Source: Pseudomonadota bacterium (GTDB lineage Bacteria; Pseudomonadota; Gammaproteobacteria; Steroidobacterales; Woeseiaceae). Taken from it: a stretch of DNA of 64,000 bases. This document shows, piece by piece, positions 1 to 8,111 of this stretch. A model generated the notes under the pieces. It had not been told where the DNA came from, made no database searches, and saw only the letters and a program-made list of their open reading frames with translations. The DNA lies in contig JACZWL010000008.1 of assembly GCA_022572185.1 (NCBI GenBank), positions 1 to 64,000 on the forward strand, in the 5' to 3' direction. Position 1 is the first letter of the stretch; every line of letters begins with the position of its first letter. A program made the position numbers and the translations under genes.

Positions 1-823
1 CTTTACCGTCTCCCTCGCTGAACTTCAGTTCCGTACCCGGGCCGTAATCGCTGGTCCTGACCGGATCCGGGCCGAAGCAGTTTCGAATATCGCCGTTGAA
101 AGTCTCGATATCGAAGCGGGCAGAGACTGAATTGCTGAAATTGATATCCAGATCCCCGTTGATCGTCTCGACGCTGAACGTTCCATCCTCTGTCAGCGCT
201 GCATCAAAAACGATGTCGCCGTTTACCGTTTCCATCCGGACTCGCTCCAGGCTGCTGTTGACCAGAACGAGGTCACCACTGACGGAGTCGACGGAAACTT
301 CTCCGGCAAGATTCTGAATTTCAATATCGCCGCTGACAGCGCTCAGTTCGGCATGTGCCATTTTATCATCGCCTTGCACTTCGATGTCTCCGCTCACGGT
401 CACGATCTCAATGTCGGCAGCATGAACCTCGCTGTCGATATCTCCGCTGACAGATTGCAAGTTCAGTACTCCGAGAACGTTTCTTATATCAATGTCGGCA
501 CTTACGCCGGCAACCTTGACCGCACTCATCTCCGGCACATGAATGACCAGGTCGCTGGAAATATTGTGATCACCGCGACCCGGAGCCTTGACCGTAATCT
601 CGATTTCATTATCGTCACGCTCGAAGATCAGCTCCTTAACGCCGCTACCGAGATCGCCGCTTACTTCAACTTCATTGCGCGACCAACCAGTGACCTCAAC
701 CGATCCGGAAATATTGGAAATGGTCACCACGCCATCCGGAGCTGCATCCAGCCGTTGATCTATGCTGTCTGCCATCGCTGTGGCGCCAATTAAACTCAAA
801 CAAGTCAGGGTAAAAATTTTCAT
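1..823 (-). CDS. Secreted DUF4097-type beta-repeat protein (3' end outside window)
   Basis: The reading frame is open from 823 leftwards to the window edge, so the C-terminus is missing; 274 codons are visible. It begins with a signal peptide (MKIFTLTCLSLIGATAMA, cleavage after AMA). After that a motif of the type SVSGDIEI / TVNGDIVF / TINGDLDI recurs about every 20 residues, the pattern of DUF4097 proteins, which fold as a right-handed beta solenoid and are exported to the envelope. The biochemical role of the family is unknown. An in-frame ATG at 838 is a second possible start; I prefer 823 because AAGAGA lies 6 nt upstream. It follows the anti-sigma gene by about 57 nt and is probably co-transcribed with the ECF sigma pair, so it may be a target or sensor-linked product of that sigma factor (inference). 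The long frame on the opposite strand is a shadow. Confidence 0.8.
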   Translation of the reverse strand, partial: MKIFTLTCLSLIGATAMADSIDQRLDAAPDGVVTISNISGSVEVTGWSRNEVEVSGDLGSGVKELIFERDDNEIEITVKAPGRGDHNISSDLVIHVPEMSAVKVAGVSADIDIRNVLGVLNLQSVSGDIDSEVHAADIEIVTVSGDIEVQGDDKMAHAELSAVSGDIEIQNLAGEVSVDSVSGDLVLVNSSLERVRMETVNGDIVFDAALTEDGTFSVETINGDLDINFSNSVSARFDIETFNGDIRNCFGPDPVRTSDYGPGTELKFSEGDGK

Positions 824-879
824 AATCAGTCTCTTCATCTTAGGCGGGGTTCTGCGGTGCTTACCCTTGTCGCACTGCC

Positions 880-1440
880 TCAAATATCCGTTCTCAACAT
901 CGCAGCGTTCACGACGCGGTCAACTTTCATCATTACCGACAGCTCTTCACGATATGTGCTGAGGAGCAGTTCCTGCAGCAATACGTTATCTGGCTCATCG
1001 GCCAGGGCCCTGTTGATTTCGTTGATGGCTGCACGAATTGCATTGAGGTTTTTCTCCACCTCAGCGCGTGCTTCAGGCGACAGGCGCTCGAGTTCTTCCT
1101 CGAGTTGTGCTCTCAGACCGCTGCGCGCATCCTGATAACCAGGGCCGAGCGTGTAGTGGCCGCCAAAGCTTGCCCGCTCATAATTGAGCCCCGTATTGTC
1201 TGTGATAAGCGTCCCGACCGGCGTCTTCTCATTCATCGCCAGATACGTCAGGCCCGATGAGGCGCCGACAAGCAACAGCACTGCCGCGGCCTGTGCAAAC
1301 ACGGTATTCCAGCGTGTCCGCGAAGGCCTGGCAATTGCGTTTTCAATGTTTGGCCACAGATCGTGCTCGGGAGCGACCTCCGTCTCGAGCGCACGCGCCG
1401 CTTCCATCAGTTTGTCGTCGAAGCTTTGATTCTCATTCAT
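880..1440 (-). CDS. Membrane-anchored anti-sigma factor candidate
   Basis: 186 residues. The N-terminal 45 residues are hydrophilic and would face the cytoplasm (HDLWPNIENAIA is similar to the short sigma-binding segment seen in many such proteins). One transmembrane helix follows at about residues 46-70 (FAQAAAVLLLVGASSGLTYLAM). The outer part, about residues 105-180, is strongly charged and predicted helical or coiled coil (RAQLEEELERLSPEARAEVE). No HxxxCxxC zinc anti-sigma motif is present. The start codon overlaps the stop of the ECF sigma gene by 4 nt, which implies translational coupling and is the strongest argument for an anti-sigma role. A membrane regulator of another kind is possible. 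Confidence 0.7.
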   Translation of the reverse strand: MNENQSFDDKLMEAARALETEVAPEHDLWPNIENAIARPSRTRWNTVFAQAAAVLLLVGASSGLTYLAMNEKTPVGTLITDNTGLNYERASFGGHYTLGPGYQDARSGLRAQLEEELERLSPEARAEVEKNLNAIRAAINEINRALADEPDNVLLQELLLSTYREELSVMMKVDRVVNAAMLRTDI

Positions 1441-2024
1441 GACTCATATCCGTTTTGCTTCAGTTGCTGCGCGAGTAGTCTTTTCGCGCGGTGCAATTGT
1501 GCCTTGCTCGTGCCTACTGCTATGCCGAGCATGCTGCTCGTTTCATCATGGCTGTAGCCGTATACGGCGTGCAGCACAAAAACACGTCTCGCTCCGGCCG
1601 GTAACTCATCGACTGCTTTTTGCAGGTCCTCGAGATTACCGCTGTCGCCCACCGTTTTTGCTGCGGGCGAGATGTCCGTCACAGCCTGGATGCGATCCTG
1701 CTCGCGCCTCGACTTTCTCATGCGCACGAGTACCGCGTTCACGGCGATCCGGTGCAACCAGCTACTGAACGCGCTATCGCCCCGAAACTTTGCAAGCTTT
1801 CTCCAGGCCTGGATAAATGCATCCTGGGTACAGTCCTCAGCCTCGCTCGCATTGCCCGTCATACGCAGGCAAAGGCCGTAGATCTTATCGACGTGCAGCC
1901 TGTAGAGCGATTCGAAGGCAGACGTATCCGCCTGCCGGGCGCGCTCCACCCACTCAAGCTCGTCGGCAAGACCCTGTTCGGTCACCGCCGTCACCGCGTC
2001 ACCCGCTGCGGCACCGGCTGCCAT
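1437..2024 (-). CDS. ECF RNA polymerase sigma factor (RpoE-like)
   Basis: 195 residues from the ATG at 2024 (GGAAG 5 nt upstream); a TTG at 2036 would add four residues. Sigma region 2 is clear: FESLYRLHVDKIYGLCLRMTG, then AEDCTQDAFIQAWRKL and FSSWLHRIAVNAVL. After a short linker, region 4 reads LPAGARRVFVLHAVYGYSHD followed by SMLGIAVGTSKAQLHRAK, the helix-turn-helix that contacts the -35 element. There is no additional C-terminal domain. It is the first gene of a probable operon with the anti-sigma candidate and the DUF4097 protein. The stimulus cannot be read from sequence. Confidence 0.9.
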   Translation of the reverse strand: MAAGAAAGDAVTAVTEQGLADELEWVERARQADTSAFESLYRLHVDKIYGLCLRMTGNASEAEDCTQDAFIQAWRKLAKFRGDSAFSSWLHRIAVNAVLVRMRKSRREQDRIQAVTDISPAAKTVGDSGNLEDLQKAVDELPAGARRVFVLHAVYGYSHDETSSMLGIAVGTSKAQLHRAKRLLAQQLKQNGYES

Positions 2025-2187
2025 AAGCGCTTCCAAAGACTATTTCTCCCCATGCTTTACTACTTTGATGCCGATCACTGCGTAATGGTTTAGTCCCATT
2101 GGCCCGTCACGGTCAAAGTTCCTTTGTCAGACTGAGATTTACGGCGATTCTGGTATTATGCGTCAGGCCCTTTTTTGACGCTGCCGA

Positions 2188-2262
2188 CCGGGTGTTTCGC
2201 CCGCTGCTGTGCCCTCGCTCAGACTTTGACCGATCTTACACAGCACCGGGCGAAACACCCGG
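2188..2262. repeat. 24-bp inverted repeat upstream of the GGDEF-EAL gene
   Basis: Arms at 2188-2211 and 2239-2262 match at 23 of 24 positions when folded, around a 27-nt loop. It lies in the 357-bp gap between the divergent ECF sigma gene and the GGDEF-EAL gene. I see nothing else definite in that gap. The arms share no clear sequence with the GGGGACAGACCC family elsewhere in the window. It could be a REP-like element or a structured 5' leader of the downstream gene. Confidence 0.75.
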
Positions 2263-2381
2263 GCTAACGCTGCGGCGACAAGCCGAACAAAAAGAACTAT
2301 GAGAATAATGACGACTTGTCCGGTTTCCGGGCGCATGCGCCAAACCAGCGGCAAGTTACCTGCGGAGACAACCTGGAACTG

Positions 2382-4490
2382 ATGGCGGGGCATTCGATTC
2401 TATATCTGGGACGTGGTGATTTTTCAGCCGATTTTCTCGAAAAGCTGAAGGTTTCGCCTTGCTGCAGCCAGCTAAGCCGGTCTGAGACGCTGACAATCCC
2501 GGACGACGCGCCGGAACTGATCGATCTGGTTTTGTTCGAAGCAGGACCGGCTATCGCGCAGTCCGGCCAAACGCTGCAAGAACTTATCCACTCCCTGGGC
2601 GACTATCCGGTTGTCGCGGCTACCACACGGCAGCAAGAACACCGTGGGATCGCTGCTGTTCGCCTGGGGGCACAGAGTTTCGTTTGTGTGGACGATATTT
2701 CCGACGCAGAGCAGGAAGCCGTCTTTGACCACGCAATACAGAGATTCCGGCTTCTGACCCGCCTGTCGGACACCGACGGCACCGTACTCGGCATTCTCAA
2801 GAGCATTAACGACGGTGTCATCGTCGTTGACCGCCATGGCAATGTGCTGGATATCAATCCGGCCGCCCGTTCGATACTCAGCCTCGGGCCCAGACAGCGT
2901 CCGGCCGACAAGTGGGCCGACAATTTCTGCAATATCGCGCCCGACGGTCAGACCCTACTCAACGCCAAAGACATGCCGCTCGTCAGGGCGCGCAGAGGTC
3001 AGAAATTCAGTAGCCAGATCGCTATCTATCGCGTTCCCGATCAGGAGGACACGATTCTCAGCATCAACGGGCAGGGCCTGTTCGACGGCAACCATGCACT
3101 GATCGGCGGCGTCATAACTTTTCGCGATGTCACTGACACGATGAAGAGGACGGTCGAGCTCGAGAAGCGTGCCCAGTACGACGAACTGACGCTGATGCCG
3201 AACCGTCGTCTCTTTATTCGCCAACTGGAAAAAGCAATCGGCCGCAGTCAGCGAGCGTCAAGAGCACTGGCTGTGCTTTTCATCGATCTCGACAAATTCA
3301 AGTCGGTGAACGATACGCTCGGTCACGACGTTGGGGACGAAGTGTTGCGGCAGGTTGCCGACCGGCTGACAAAGAATCTGCGTATTGGCGATTTTTCGGG
3401 CCGCTGGGGCGGCGACGAGTTCGTCGTCATGCTCGAAGACTTTGGAGAGTCAAGAAATGCGGCGGCAGCGGCTCAAAAACTCGTGTTGGTCCTGTCGGAA
3501 AAATATCTCGTCAGTGGCAGCGAAGTTTATGCCACACCGAGCATCGGTATCGCGAATTATCCGGAGTCGGGCACGGAGGCCAAACGTTTGATCAAGGCGG
3601 CAGATCTGGCCATGTACCAGGCAAAGCAACGCGGCGGCGGTCGCTTCCAGTTTTACTCGAGTGCACTGAATACCAAGCTCGAGCAGCGTGAGGAACTGGA
3701 ACTTGGCCTGCGGCACGCGCTGGTCCGAGATGAGTTCATCCTGCACTACCAGCCGCGAATCGATGTTGGCTCGGGACGCCTGATTGGTCTTGAGGCTTTG
3801 CTGCGCTGGCAACACCCGCGATTCGGTTTACTGCCTCCGGCGCGGTTCCTGAGCATCCTCGAGGGTAGCGGTCTCATCCACTCCGCTGGCGAGTGGGTTA
3901 TCGATACCGCTTGCCGCCAATTGGCCGCCTGGCAACACCAGTTCGAACTGCCGGACCTCGCGATGGCCATTAATCTCTCGCGGCAACAATTGATGCACGG
4001 CAGGCTTGTCGAAGCAGTATCCAAATCTCTGGAAAATACTGCACTCGATCCCGGTTGTATCGAATTTGAAATTGGTGACAGCGACATCGTCAGCAGACGG
4101 TCCTCGGAGCTTGAAACGCTGCATAGCCTTCGGAAACTCGGGGTGAGGCTATCGCTGGACCACTTCGGCACCCGTGACCTTTCGTTCAGTTCGCTGGATA
4201 CGGGGGTGATCGACAGTTTTGTACTCGACCCGTCGCTGATCCAGGATGTCGAAATCAATGGCAGCCATCAGCGCATCGTCCGCGCCGCCATCGCGATGGC
4301 GCGGGGGCTCGATATCGAAGTGGCAGCGGAGGGCGTTGAAACAATCACGCAACTCGAGTTTCTGAGAAGTTGTCAATGCGATCTCGCGCAGGGTTTTCTG
4401 ATCAGCAAACCCATGCAGGCCGATAAAGTGTCGTCAATTTTGAGAAGCGAGATTGCCGGCACGCAATTGCTCAGTCGAGGCATGCCGTAG
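2382..4490 (+). CDS. PAS-GGDEF-EAL protein, probable diguanylate cyclase with degenerate EAL
   Basis: 702 residues from the ATG at 2382; a TTG at 2316 would add 22 residues of unlikely sequence. Order: a receiver-like N-terminal domain without a clear phospho-acceptor (about 1-115), a PAS domain (about 135-250, ILKSINDGVIVVDRHGNVLD), a GGDEF domain with intact GGDEF (343-347) and an inhibitory RxxD site five residues before it (RIGD), and an EAL domain (about 435-690). EAL itself is present (471-473), but the usual DDFGTG is DHFGTR and the metal/base Lys of the KID motif is replaced (FVLD). From knowledge of the family, cyclic-di-GMP synthesis is likely and hydrolysis doubtful. No membrane segment is visible, so it is cytosolic. 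Confidence 0.9.
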   Translation: MAGHSILYLGRGDFSADFLEKLKVSPCCSQLSRSETLTIPDDAPELIDLVLFEAGPAIAQSGQTLQELIHSLGDYPVVAATTRQQEHRGIAAVRLGAQSFVCVDDISDAEQEAVFDHAIQRFRLLTRLSDTDGTVLGILKSINDGVIVVDRHGNVLDINPAARSILSLGPRQRPADKWADNFCNIAPDGQTLLNAKDMPLVRARRGQKFSSQIAIYRVPDQEDTILSINGQGLFDGNHALIGGVITFRDVTDTMKRTVELEKRAQYDELTLMPNRRLFIRQLEKAIGRSQRASRALAVLFIDLDKFKSVNDTLGHDVGDEVLRQVADRLTKNLRIGDFSGRWGGDEFVVMLEDFGESRNAAAAAQKLVLVLSEKYLVSGSEVYATPSIGIANYPESGTEAKRLIKAADLAMYQAKQRGGGRFQFYSSALNTKLEQREELELGLRHALVRDEFILHYQPRIDVGSGRLIGLEALLRWQHPRFGLLPPARFLSILEGSGLIHSAGEWVIDTACRQLAAWQHQFELPDLAMAINLSRQQLMHGRLVEAVSKSLENTALDPGCIEFEIGDSDIVSRRSSELETLHSLRKLGVRLSLDHFGTRDLSFSSLDTGVIDSFVLDPSLIQDVEINGSHQRIVRAAIAMARGLDIEVAAEGVETITQLEFLRSCQCDLAQGFLISKPMQADKVSSILRSEIAGTQLLSRGMP

Positions 4491-4635
4491 CAAAAAAAGC
4501 GGCCGGACCCCAATACTTGCTGATTTTGCGAGCGGCTTGCGTCGGGTGTGTTCCACGAGCGAGTTTAAAGCCCGAGCGAGCGGGATATACGCGACACAGG
4601 CCGTGAGCAGTCCCGCTGACAACAATCGGGTCTGT

Positions 4636-4865
4636 CCCACTGCTGTCCCATAAACGAATGTTGCTGCGGCTGGAACGAAGTGATTGTATGGAGTTCTGGT
4701 GGAGTGTCTCGTTACGGACATGGGTTGCAAGGCTTGTCTCAGAGGCCGTGGCCCGCAGGGATGCGGGCCCCGAGCCTACATGGACGTACTTGCGGCGTGT
4801 CTCTGAGACAAGCCTTGCAACTCATGTCCTTGATCGTGGTACCGGCTTTAGGGGACAGCAGTGGG
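4636..4865 (+). mobile_element. 230-bp hairpin-rich MITE-like element, copy 1
   Basis: It begins CCCACTGCTGTCCCATAA and ends with the near-complement (TTTAGGGGACAGCAGTGGG). Inside is a second inverted repeat of about 30 bp (centred on AAGGCTTGTCTCAGAG / CTCTGAGACAAGCCTT) and near the middle a GGCCCGCA-GGGA-TGCGGGCC hairpin. A copy of exactly the same length and about 90% identity by eye lies in opposite orientation at 27966-28195. No open frame of interest. The short flanks GGGTCTGT and TCTGTTCCC resemble the REP family near the RAYT gene. It fills most of the 391-bp gap 4491-4881; the remaining 4491-4635 shows nothing I can name. Confidence 0.85.
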
Positions 4866-4881
4866 TCTGTTCCCGATTTTA

Positions 4882-5301
4882 TTAGCAGCCGTCGGTATAA
4901 CTGATAACGACTGGCTCGGACTCCGGGTTCGGCGGGGGGATGTACAAAACGGCGCAGCCCGGTGCCGACAGCAACTCCCTGTGCTGCCAGTAGCCGACTT
5001 TGAACAGGAAATCGCCGCTGGTGACGACGACCTCCCTGATCGAACTCTCGGTCGGATAACCAAAGCGCATCTCGAGCATCCGTCCATCGACGGTGAGCCT
5101 GGCCGGCCGACCATTCGACAACCAGATGCGGTTGGTCAGATGAGCCGAACTCTGAACGTTGGTGGCAAGCGCTTCTACAGCGCCGGCCCGGATGTCCTTG
5201 TTGATTGCAGCAAAACGCGGCACGGCAGCGGCCGCGAGCATCGCCAGCACGGCTACCACTATCAACAATTCCGTGAATGTAAAGGCTCTTTGCAAGCTCA
5301 T
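4882..5301 (-). CDS. Type IV pilin-like protein, MshA-like
   Basis: 139 residues from the ATG at 5301 (a GTG at 5310 adds three). The prepilin signature is MSLQRA followed by FTFTELLIVVAVLAMLAAAA: a short basic leader, cleavage before Phe, Glu at mature position 5 and a hydrophobic helix of about 20 residues. The residue before the cut is Ala rather than Gly. The C-terminus has a Cys pair (GCAVLYIPPP ... YTDGC), as in the disulfide loop of MSHA and PilE pilins. No other MSHA genes are next to it; it lies just downstream of trpA with the 230-bp element after its stop. It could be a minor pilin of the type IV system encoded elsewhere in the window. Confidence 0.8.
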   Translation of the reverse strand: MSLQRAFTFTELLIVVAVLAMLAAAAVPRFAAINKDIRAGAVEALATNVQSSAHLTNRIWLSNGRPARLTVDGRMLEMRFGYPTESSIREVVVTSGDFLFKVGYWQHRELLSAPGCAVLYIPPPNPESEPVVISYTDGC

Positions 5302-5372
5302 CAGGGCCACCGAAAAAAGGCTTCTGACCCTTTTTACGCGTCCGGTGGCTGAGGTCTGTGACCGGAGTCACG

Positions 5373-5408
5373 ATTCGGGGACGGACCCCTCGGGGTCTGT
5401 CCCCGAAT
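5373..5408. repeat. GGGGACAGACCC-family REP palindrome after trpA
   Basis: Arms of 17 nt (ATTCGGGGACGGACCCC and GGGGTCTGTCCCCGAAT) pair at 16 of 17 positions with a 2-nt centre. It ends about 11 nt past the trpA stop codon. The same core occurs on both sides of the RAYT gene at 20.6 and 21.4 kb. It may act as a transcript 3' end of the trp operon, but it lacks a clear T-tract. Confidence 0.85.
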
Positions 5409-5419
5409 TACCCTGGTTT

Positions 5420-6187
5420 TTAGCGGAGCTGTCTGAGGAAAATGGCCGGGTCTGCGCCTTGCTCCAGCACTTCGACGAGCGCAGAACCTACGATCGCGCC
5501 GGCGGCATGTTTGCCGACGTTGACGATGTCTTCAGCCGAGCGTATGCCGAAGCCCGCACAAACCGGCAGCGTCGATACTTCCGACACCGAATCGAGGTAG
5601 CCGGCCAGGTCCGCGGGTAGCCCACTGTCTCCGCCCGTGATGCCGGTGATCGTTACCGCATACAGGAAGCCGCGCGATTCCCTGGCCAGCAACTTGAGTC
5701 TTTCGGCAGGGGTTGCGGGCGTAACCAGCTGGATAAGACCGATGCCTTTTTGTTCGAGTGCGTGCCGAATTTCGCCGCTTTCTTCAAACGGCAGATCCGG
5801 CACGATGAACCCGCATACGCCGGTATCGAGTGCGCGTTGTGCAAGGGCCTCAAATCCGAAAGCGAGCAGTGGATTGAGGTAGGACATGAAAACAATCGGT
5901 ATTTTGATTTCGCCCTTGATCGATTCGAGCTGATCGAAAATCCATTTCAGCGTGACACCTTTCTGGATTGCAACAAAACTGGACCTCTGAATCGTCATGC
6001 CGTCTGCCATCGGGTCGGAAAACGGAACGCCAATTTCAACGACGTCACCAACTTCAGCAATTGCACGTAGAGTATTCAGAAACTCTGCAGGCTCCGGGTA
6101 TCCGGCAGTAAAGAACGGAACGAGGCCGGTTCGTCCCTCGGCCTTGGCCGCTTCGATCGCTGCGCTTATCGATTCATGCGGCTGCAT
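5420..6187 (-). CDS. trpA: Tryptophan synthase alpha subunit
   Basis: 255 residues, a TIM barrel that splits indole-3-glycerol phosphate to indole and glyceraldehyde-3-phosphate; indole passes to TrpB through a tunnel. The catalytic acid and base are in VVEIGVPFSDPMADG (Glu51 and Asp62). The phosphate-binding segments GFGIRSAEDI and GAIVGSALVE are present. Length is normal for the family (about 265). The start codon lies inside the trpB coding region (14-nt overlap), consistent with coupled, stoichiometric synthesis. Last gene of the trp operon; a REP palindrome follows. Confidence 0.97.
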   Translation of the reverse strand: MQPHESISAAIEAAKAEGRTGLVPFFTAGYPEPAEFLNTLRAIAEVGDVVEIGVPFSDPMADGMTIQRSSFVAIQKGVTLKWIFDQLESIKGEIKIPIVFMSYLNPLLAFGFEALAQRALDTGVCGFIVPDLPFEESGEIRHALEQKGIGLIQLVTPATPAERLKLLARESRGFLYAVTITGITGGDSGLPADLAGYLDSVSEVSTLPVCAGFGIRSAEDIVNVGKHAAGAIVGSALVEVLEQGADPAIFLRQLR

Positions 6188-7427
6188 GAGTTCGTGTTCT
6201 CGCCGCGTATTTCGTCAATGTCGGCATGTCTTTGTCGCCCCTTCCCGAATTGCAGATCAGTATCCGCTTGCCGGGATGCTCCTGCGACCAGCGTTTCGCC
6301 GCGGCATAAGCATGCGCCGTTTCGAGCGCGGTCAGTATGCCCTCCGTCTCACAGAGTTCCTCGAGAGCCTCGAGCGCTTCATCGTCACTCGCCGTCACAT
6401 ACGTCACCCTGCCTACCGCCTGCAGCAAGGCATGCTCCGGTCCGACGCCGGAGTAGTCCAGTCCGGCGGAAATAGAATGCGTCTCCTGGACCTGCCCATC
6501 ATCGTTCTGCAGGATCAGCGAGTAACAACCCTGCAACACGCCGGCCGTGCCGGTTGCGAGCGTTGCCGCGTTTTGCCCCAGCCCGTCGCCGGTGCCACCG
6601 GCCTCAACACCGATCAACTCGACATCGTCTGCGAGCAACGCGTAGAAAAGACCGATCGCATTAGAGCCGCCGCCAACACAGGCGAACGCCACATCGGGCA
6701 GACTGCCTGCCAGGTCCAGCATCTGTTGACGCGCCTCGGTACCGATCACCGATTGCAATTCGCGCACGAGGTAGGGATAGGGGTGCGCGCCGACCGCAGA
6801 GCCCAGGAGGTAGTAGATGCCGGCGGGATCCGAAACCCATTCGCGCATGGCTTCGTTGATGGCCGCCCGCAAAGTCTTATCGCCCGTTTCGACCGGCAAC
6901 ACTTCGGCGCCCAGGCGATGCATCCGATCAACATTCGGCGCCTGCCGTTCGATGTCGACCACCCCCATATAGACACTGCATGGCAGGCCGACCCTCGCAC
7001 AGGCGGCGGCGGACGCGACGCCATGCTGGCCCGCGCCAGTCTCCGCAATGACGCGCTCTGCACCAAGACGTTTAGCCAACAGCGCCTGGCCGATGGCATT
7101 ATTTATTTTGTGCGCGCCGGTATGCGCGAGGTCTTCACGCTTGAGCCATACCTCCGTACCCCAGCGTTCGCTGAGGCGCGGTGCCCGACTCAATGCAGTC
7201 GGGCGTCCTACCCATTCACGCAACTCTTGCTGAAACTCGGCCTGAAATTCCGGGCTGTGCAGGTGTTTCTTTACGCCTTCTTCCAGGCGCTCAAACGCCG
7301 GTACGAGGGTTTCCGGCACATAGCGCCCGCCAAAGGGCCCGAACCGGCCACGCTCATCCGGCAGCTCACCATTTATCAAGGCCTTCCGCAGCGCTGCAGC
7401 TTCGTTGGCCTCCAGTATCGACTTCAT
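6174..7427 (-). CDS. trpB: Tryptophan synthase beta subunit
   Basis: 417 residues from the ATG at 7427 (AGGGGC upstream; an adjacent TTG at 7430 is in frame). A PLP enzyme that condenses indole with serine. The Schiff-base lysine is Lys107 in HTGAHKINNA, and the phosphate-binding glycine loop is GGGSNAIG. RFGPFGGRYVPETL and the GAGQHG segment are typical. It has about 20 more N-terminal residues than the E. coli protein. The gap to trpF contains a dispersed palindromic repeat. Overlaps trpA by 14 nt. Confidence 0.97.
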   Translation of the reverse strand: MKSILEANEAAALRKALINGELPDERGRFGPFGGRYVPETLVPAFERLEEGVKKHLHSPEFQAEFQQELREWVGRPTALSRAPRLSERWGTEVWLKREDLAHTGAHKINNAIGQALLAKRLGAERVIAETGAGQHGVASAAACARVGLPCSVYMGVVDIERQAPNVDRMHRLGAEVLPVETGDKTLRAAINEAMREWVSDPAGIYYLLGSAVGAHPYPYLVRELQSVIGTEARQQMLDLAGSLPDVAFACVGGGSNAIGLFYALLADDVELIGVEAGGTGDGLGQNAATLATGTAGVLQGCYSLILQNDDGQVQETHSISAGLDYSGVGPEHALLQAVGRVTYVTASDDEALEALEELCETEGILTALETAHAYAAAKRWSQEHPGKRILICNSGRGDKDMPTLTKYAARTRTHAAA

Positions 7428-7452
7428 CAACAGTGCCCCTGATTTTCAGTTG

Positions 7453-7482
7453 TCCATCAATATAACTTTGTTGGACCACTAG
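7453..7482 (-). repeat. CTAGTGGTCCAACAA repeat carrying the trpF stop codon
   Basis: On the minus strand it reads CTAGTGGTCCAACAAAG then TTATATTGATGGA; the ends TCCAACAA and TTGATGGA are near-complementary. The TAG in its first four bases is the stop codon of trpF. The same sequence, with TAG used the same way, ends ubiA at 56046, and related copies are at 25794, 38638 and 38896. It occupies most of the 51-nt trpF-trpB gap. Confidence 0.8.
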
Positions 7483-8081
7483 CTTCCTGGATTCGGCGTA
7501 GCTCTTACGGTCTCGATAAACGCCCGTATCATGTCCGGATCTTTGGCTCCCGGGGATGACTCAACAGCGCTCGACACGTCGACCCCGAATGGCCCGACCT
7601 GCCGAATCGCCTCAGCAACATTCTCAGGGCTAAGTCCGCCGGCCAGTATCAGCCTGGCACGTTCTGCGAGCCTGGCAGCGATACTCCAGTCAACAGTCTC
7701 GCCCTGGCCGCTTTCCACGCCTTCATATACAAACGTGCCCGGCAGGTCTCCGTTCCCGGGAACCTTTCCTTCCCGAATGACCGGCCATTTCGTAATATCG
7801 TCCGCCACATCCAGGTACCGAAAGTCCTCTGCGTCCGTCTGCAGGATGTCGGGGCAGAAAATCGTTTGCACCTCCTCCCATTCTTCGACACTCGGGTGCC
7901 TCATGACGGCAACACGCAGTATATGCTCCGGCACATTTGCGGCGATGAATGTCGCGTGCCGCGCCGTCACCCGCCGCAGCGATTTCGCGAACACGAAACC
8001 GATTGCATCGGCGCCCGCTTCTACCGCAGCATCCACGGATGCTGCGTGCTTCAATCCACAGATTTTTATCAGGCAGGACAT
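7479..8081 (-). CDS. trpF: Phosphoribosylanthranilate isomerase
   Basis: 200 residues, the usual size of stand-alone TrpF. It catalyses the Amadori rearrangement of phosphoribosylanthranilate. The catalytic Cys is in MSCLIKICGL (Cys8) and the phosphate-binding C-terminal part is FGVDVSSAVESSPGAKD. It is separate from trpC, unlike the fused enterobacterial gene. Its stop codon is the first TAG of the CTAGTGGTCCAACAA repeat, so the last residues (NPGS) may have been set by that element. It is preceded by a 178-nt gap with a REP and a short tandem repeat. Confidence 0.96.
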   Translation of the reverse strand: MSCLIKICGLKHAASVDAAVEAGADAIGFVFAKSLRRVTARHATFIAANVPEHILRVAVMRHPSVEEWEEVQTIFCPDILQTDAEDFRYLDVADDITKWPVIREGKVPGNGDLPGTFVYEGVESGQGETVDWSIAARLAERARLILAGGLSPENVAEAIRQVGPFGVDVSSAVESSPGAKDPDMIRAFIETVRATPNPGS

Positions 8082-8111
8082 GGCGCTCTTAAAAACTCAA
8101 GGTTGGCTGCA

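Noticed and set aside
353-793. A 146-codon frame on the plus strand
   Set aside because: It is antisense to the DUF4097 gene, which has a signal peptide and clear repeats; composition of the frame is not protein-like.
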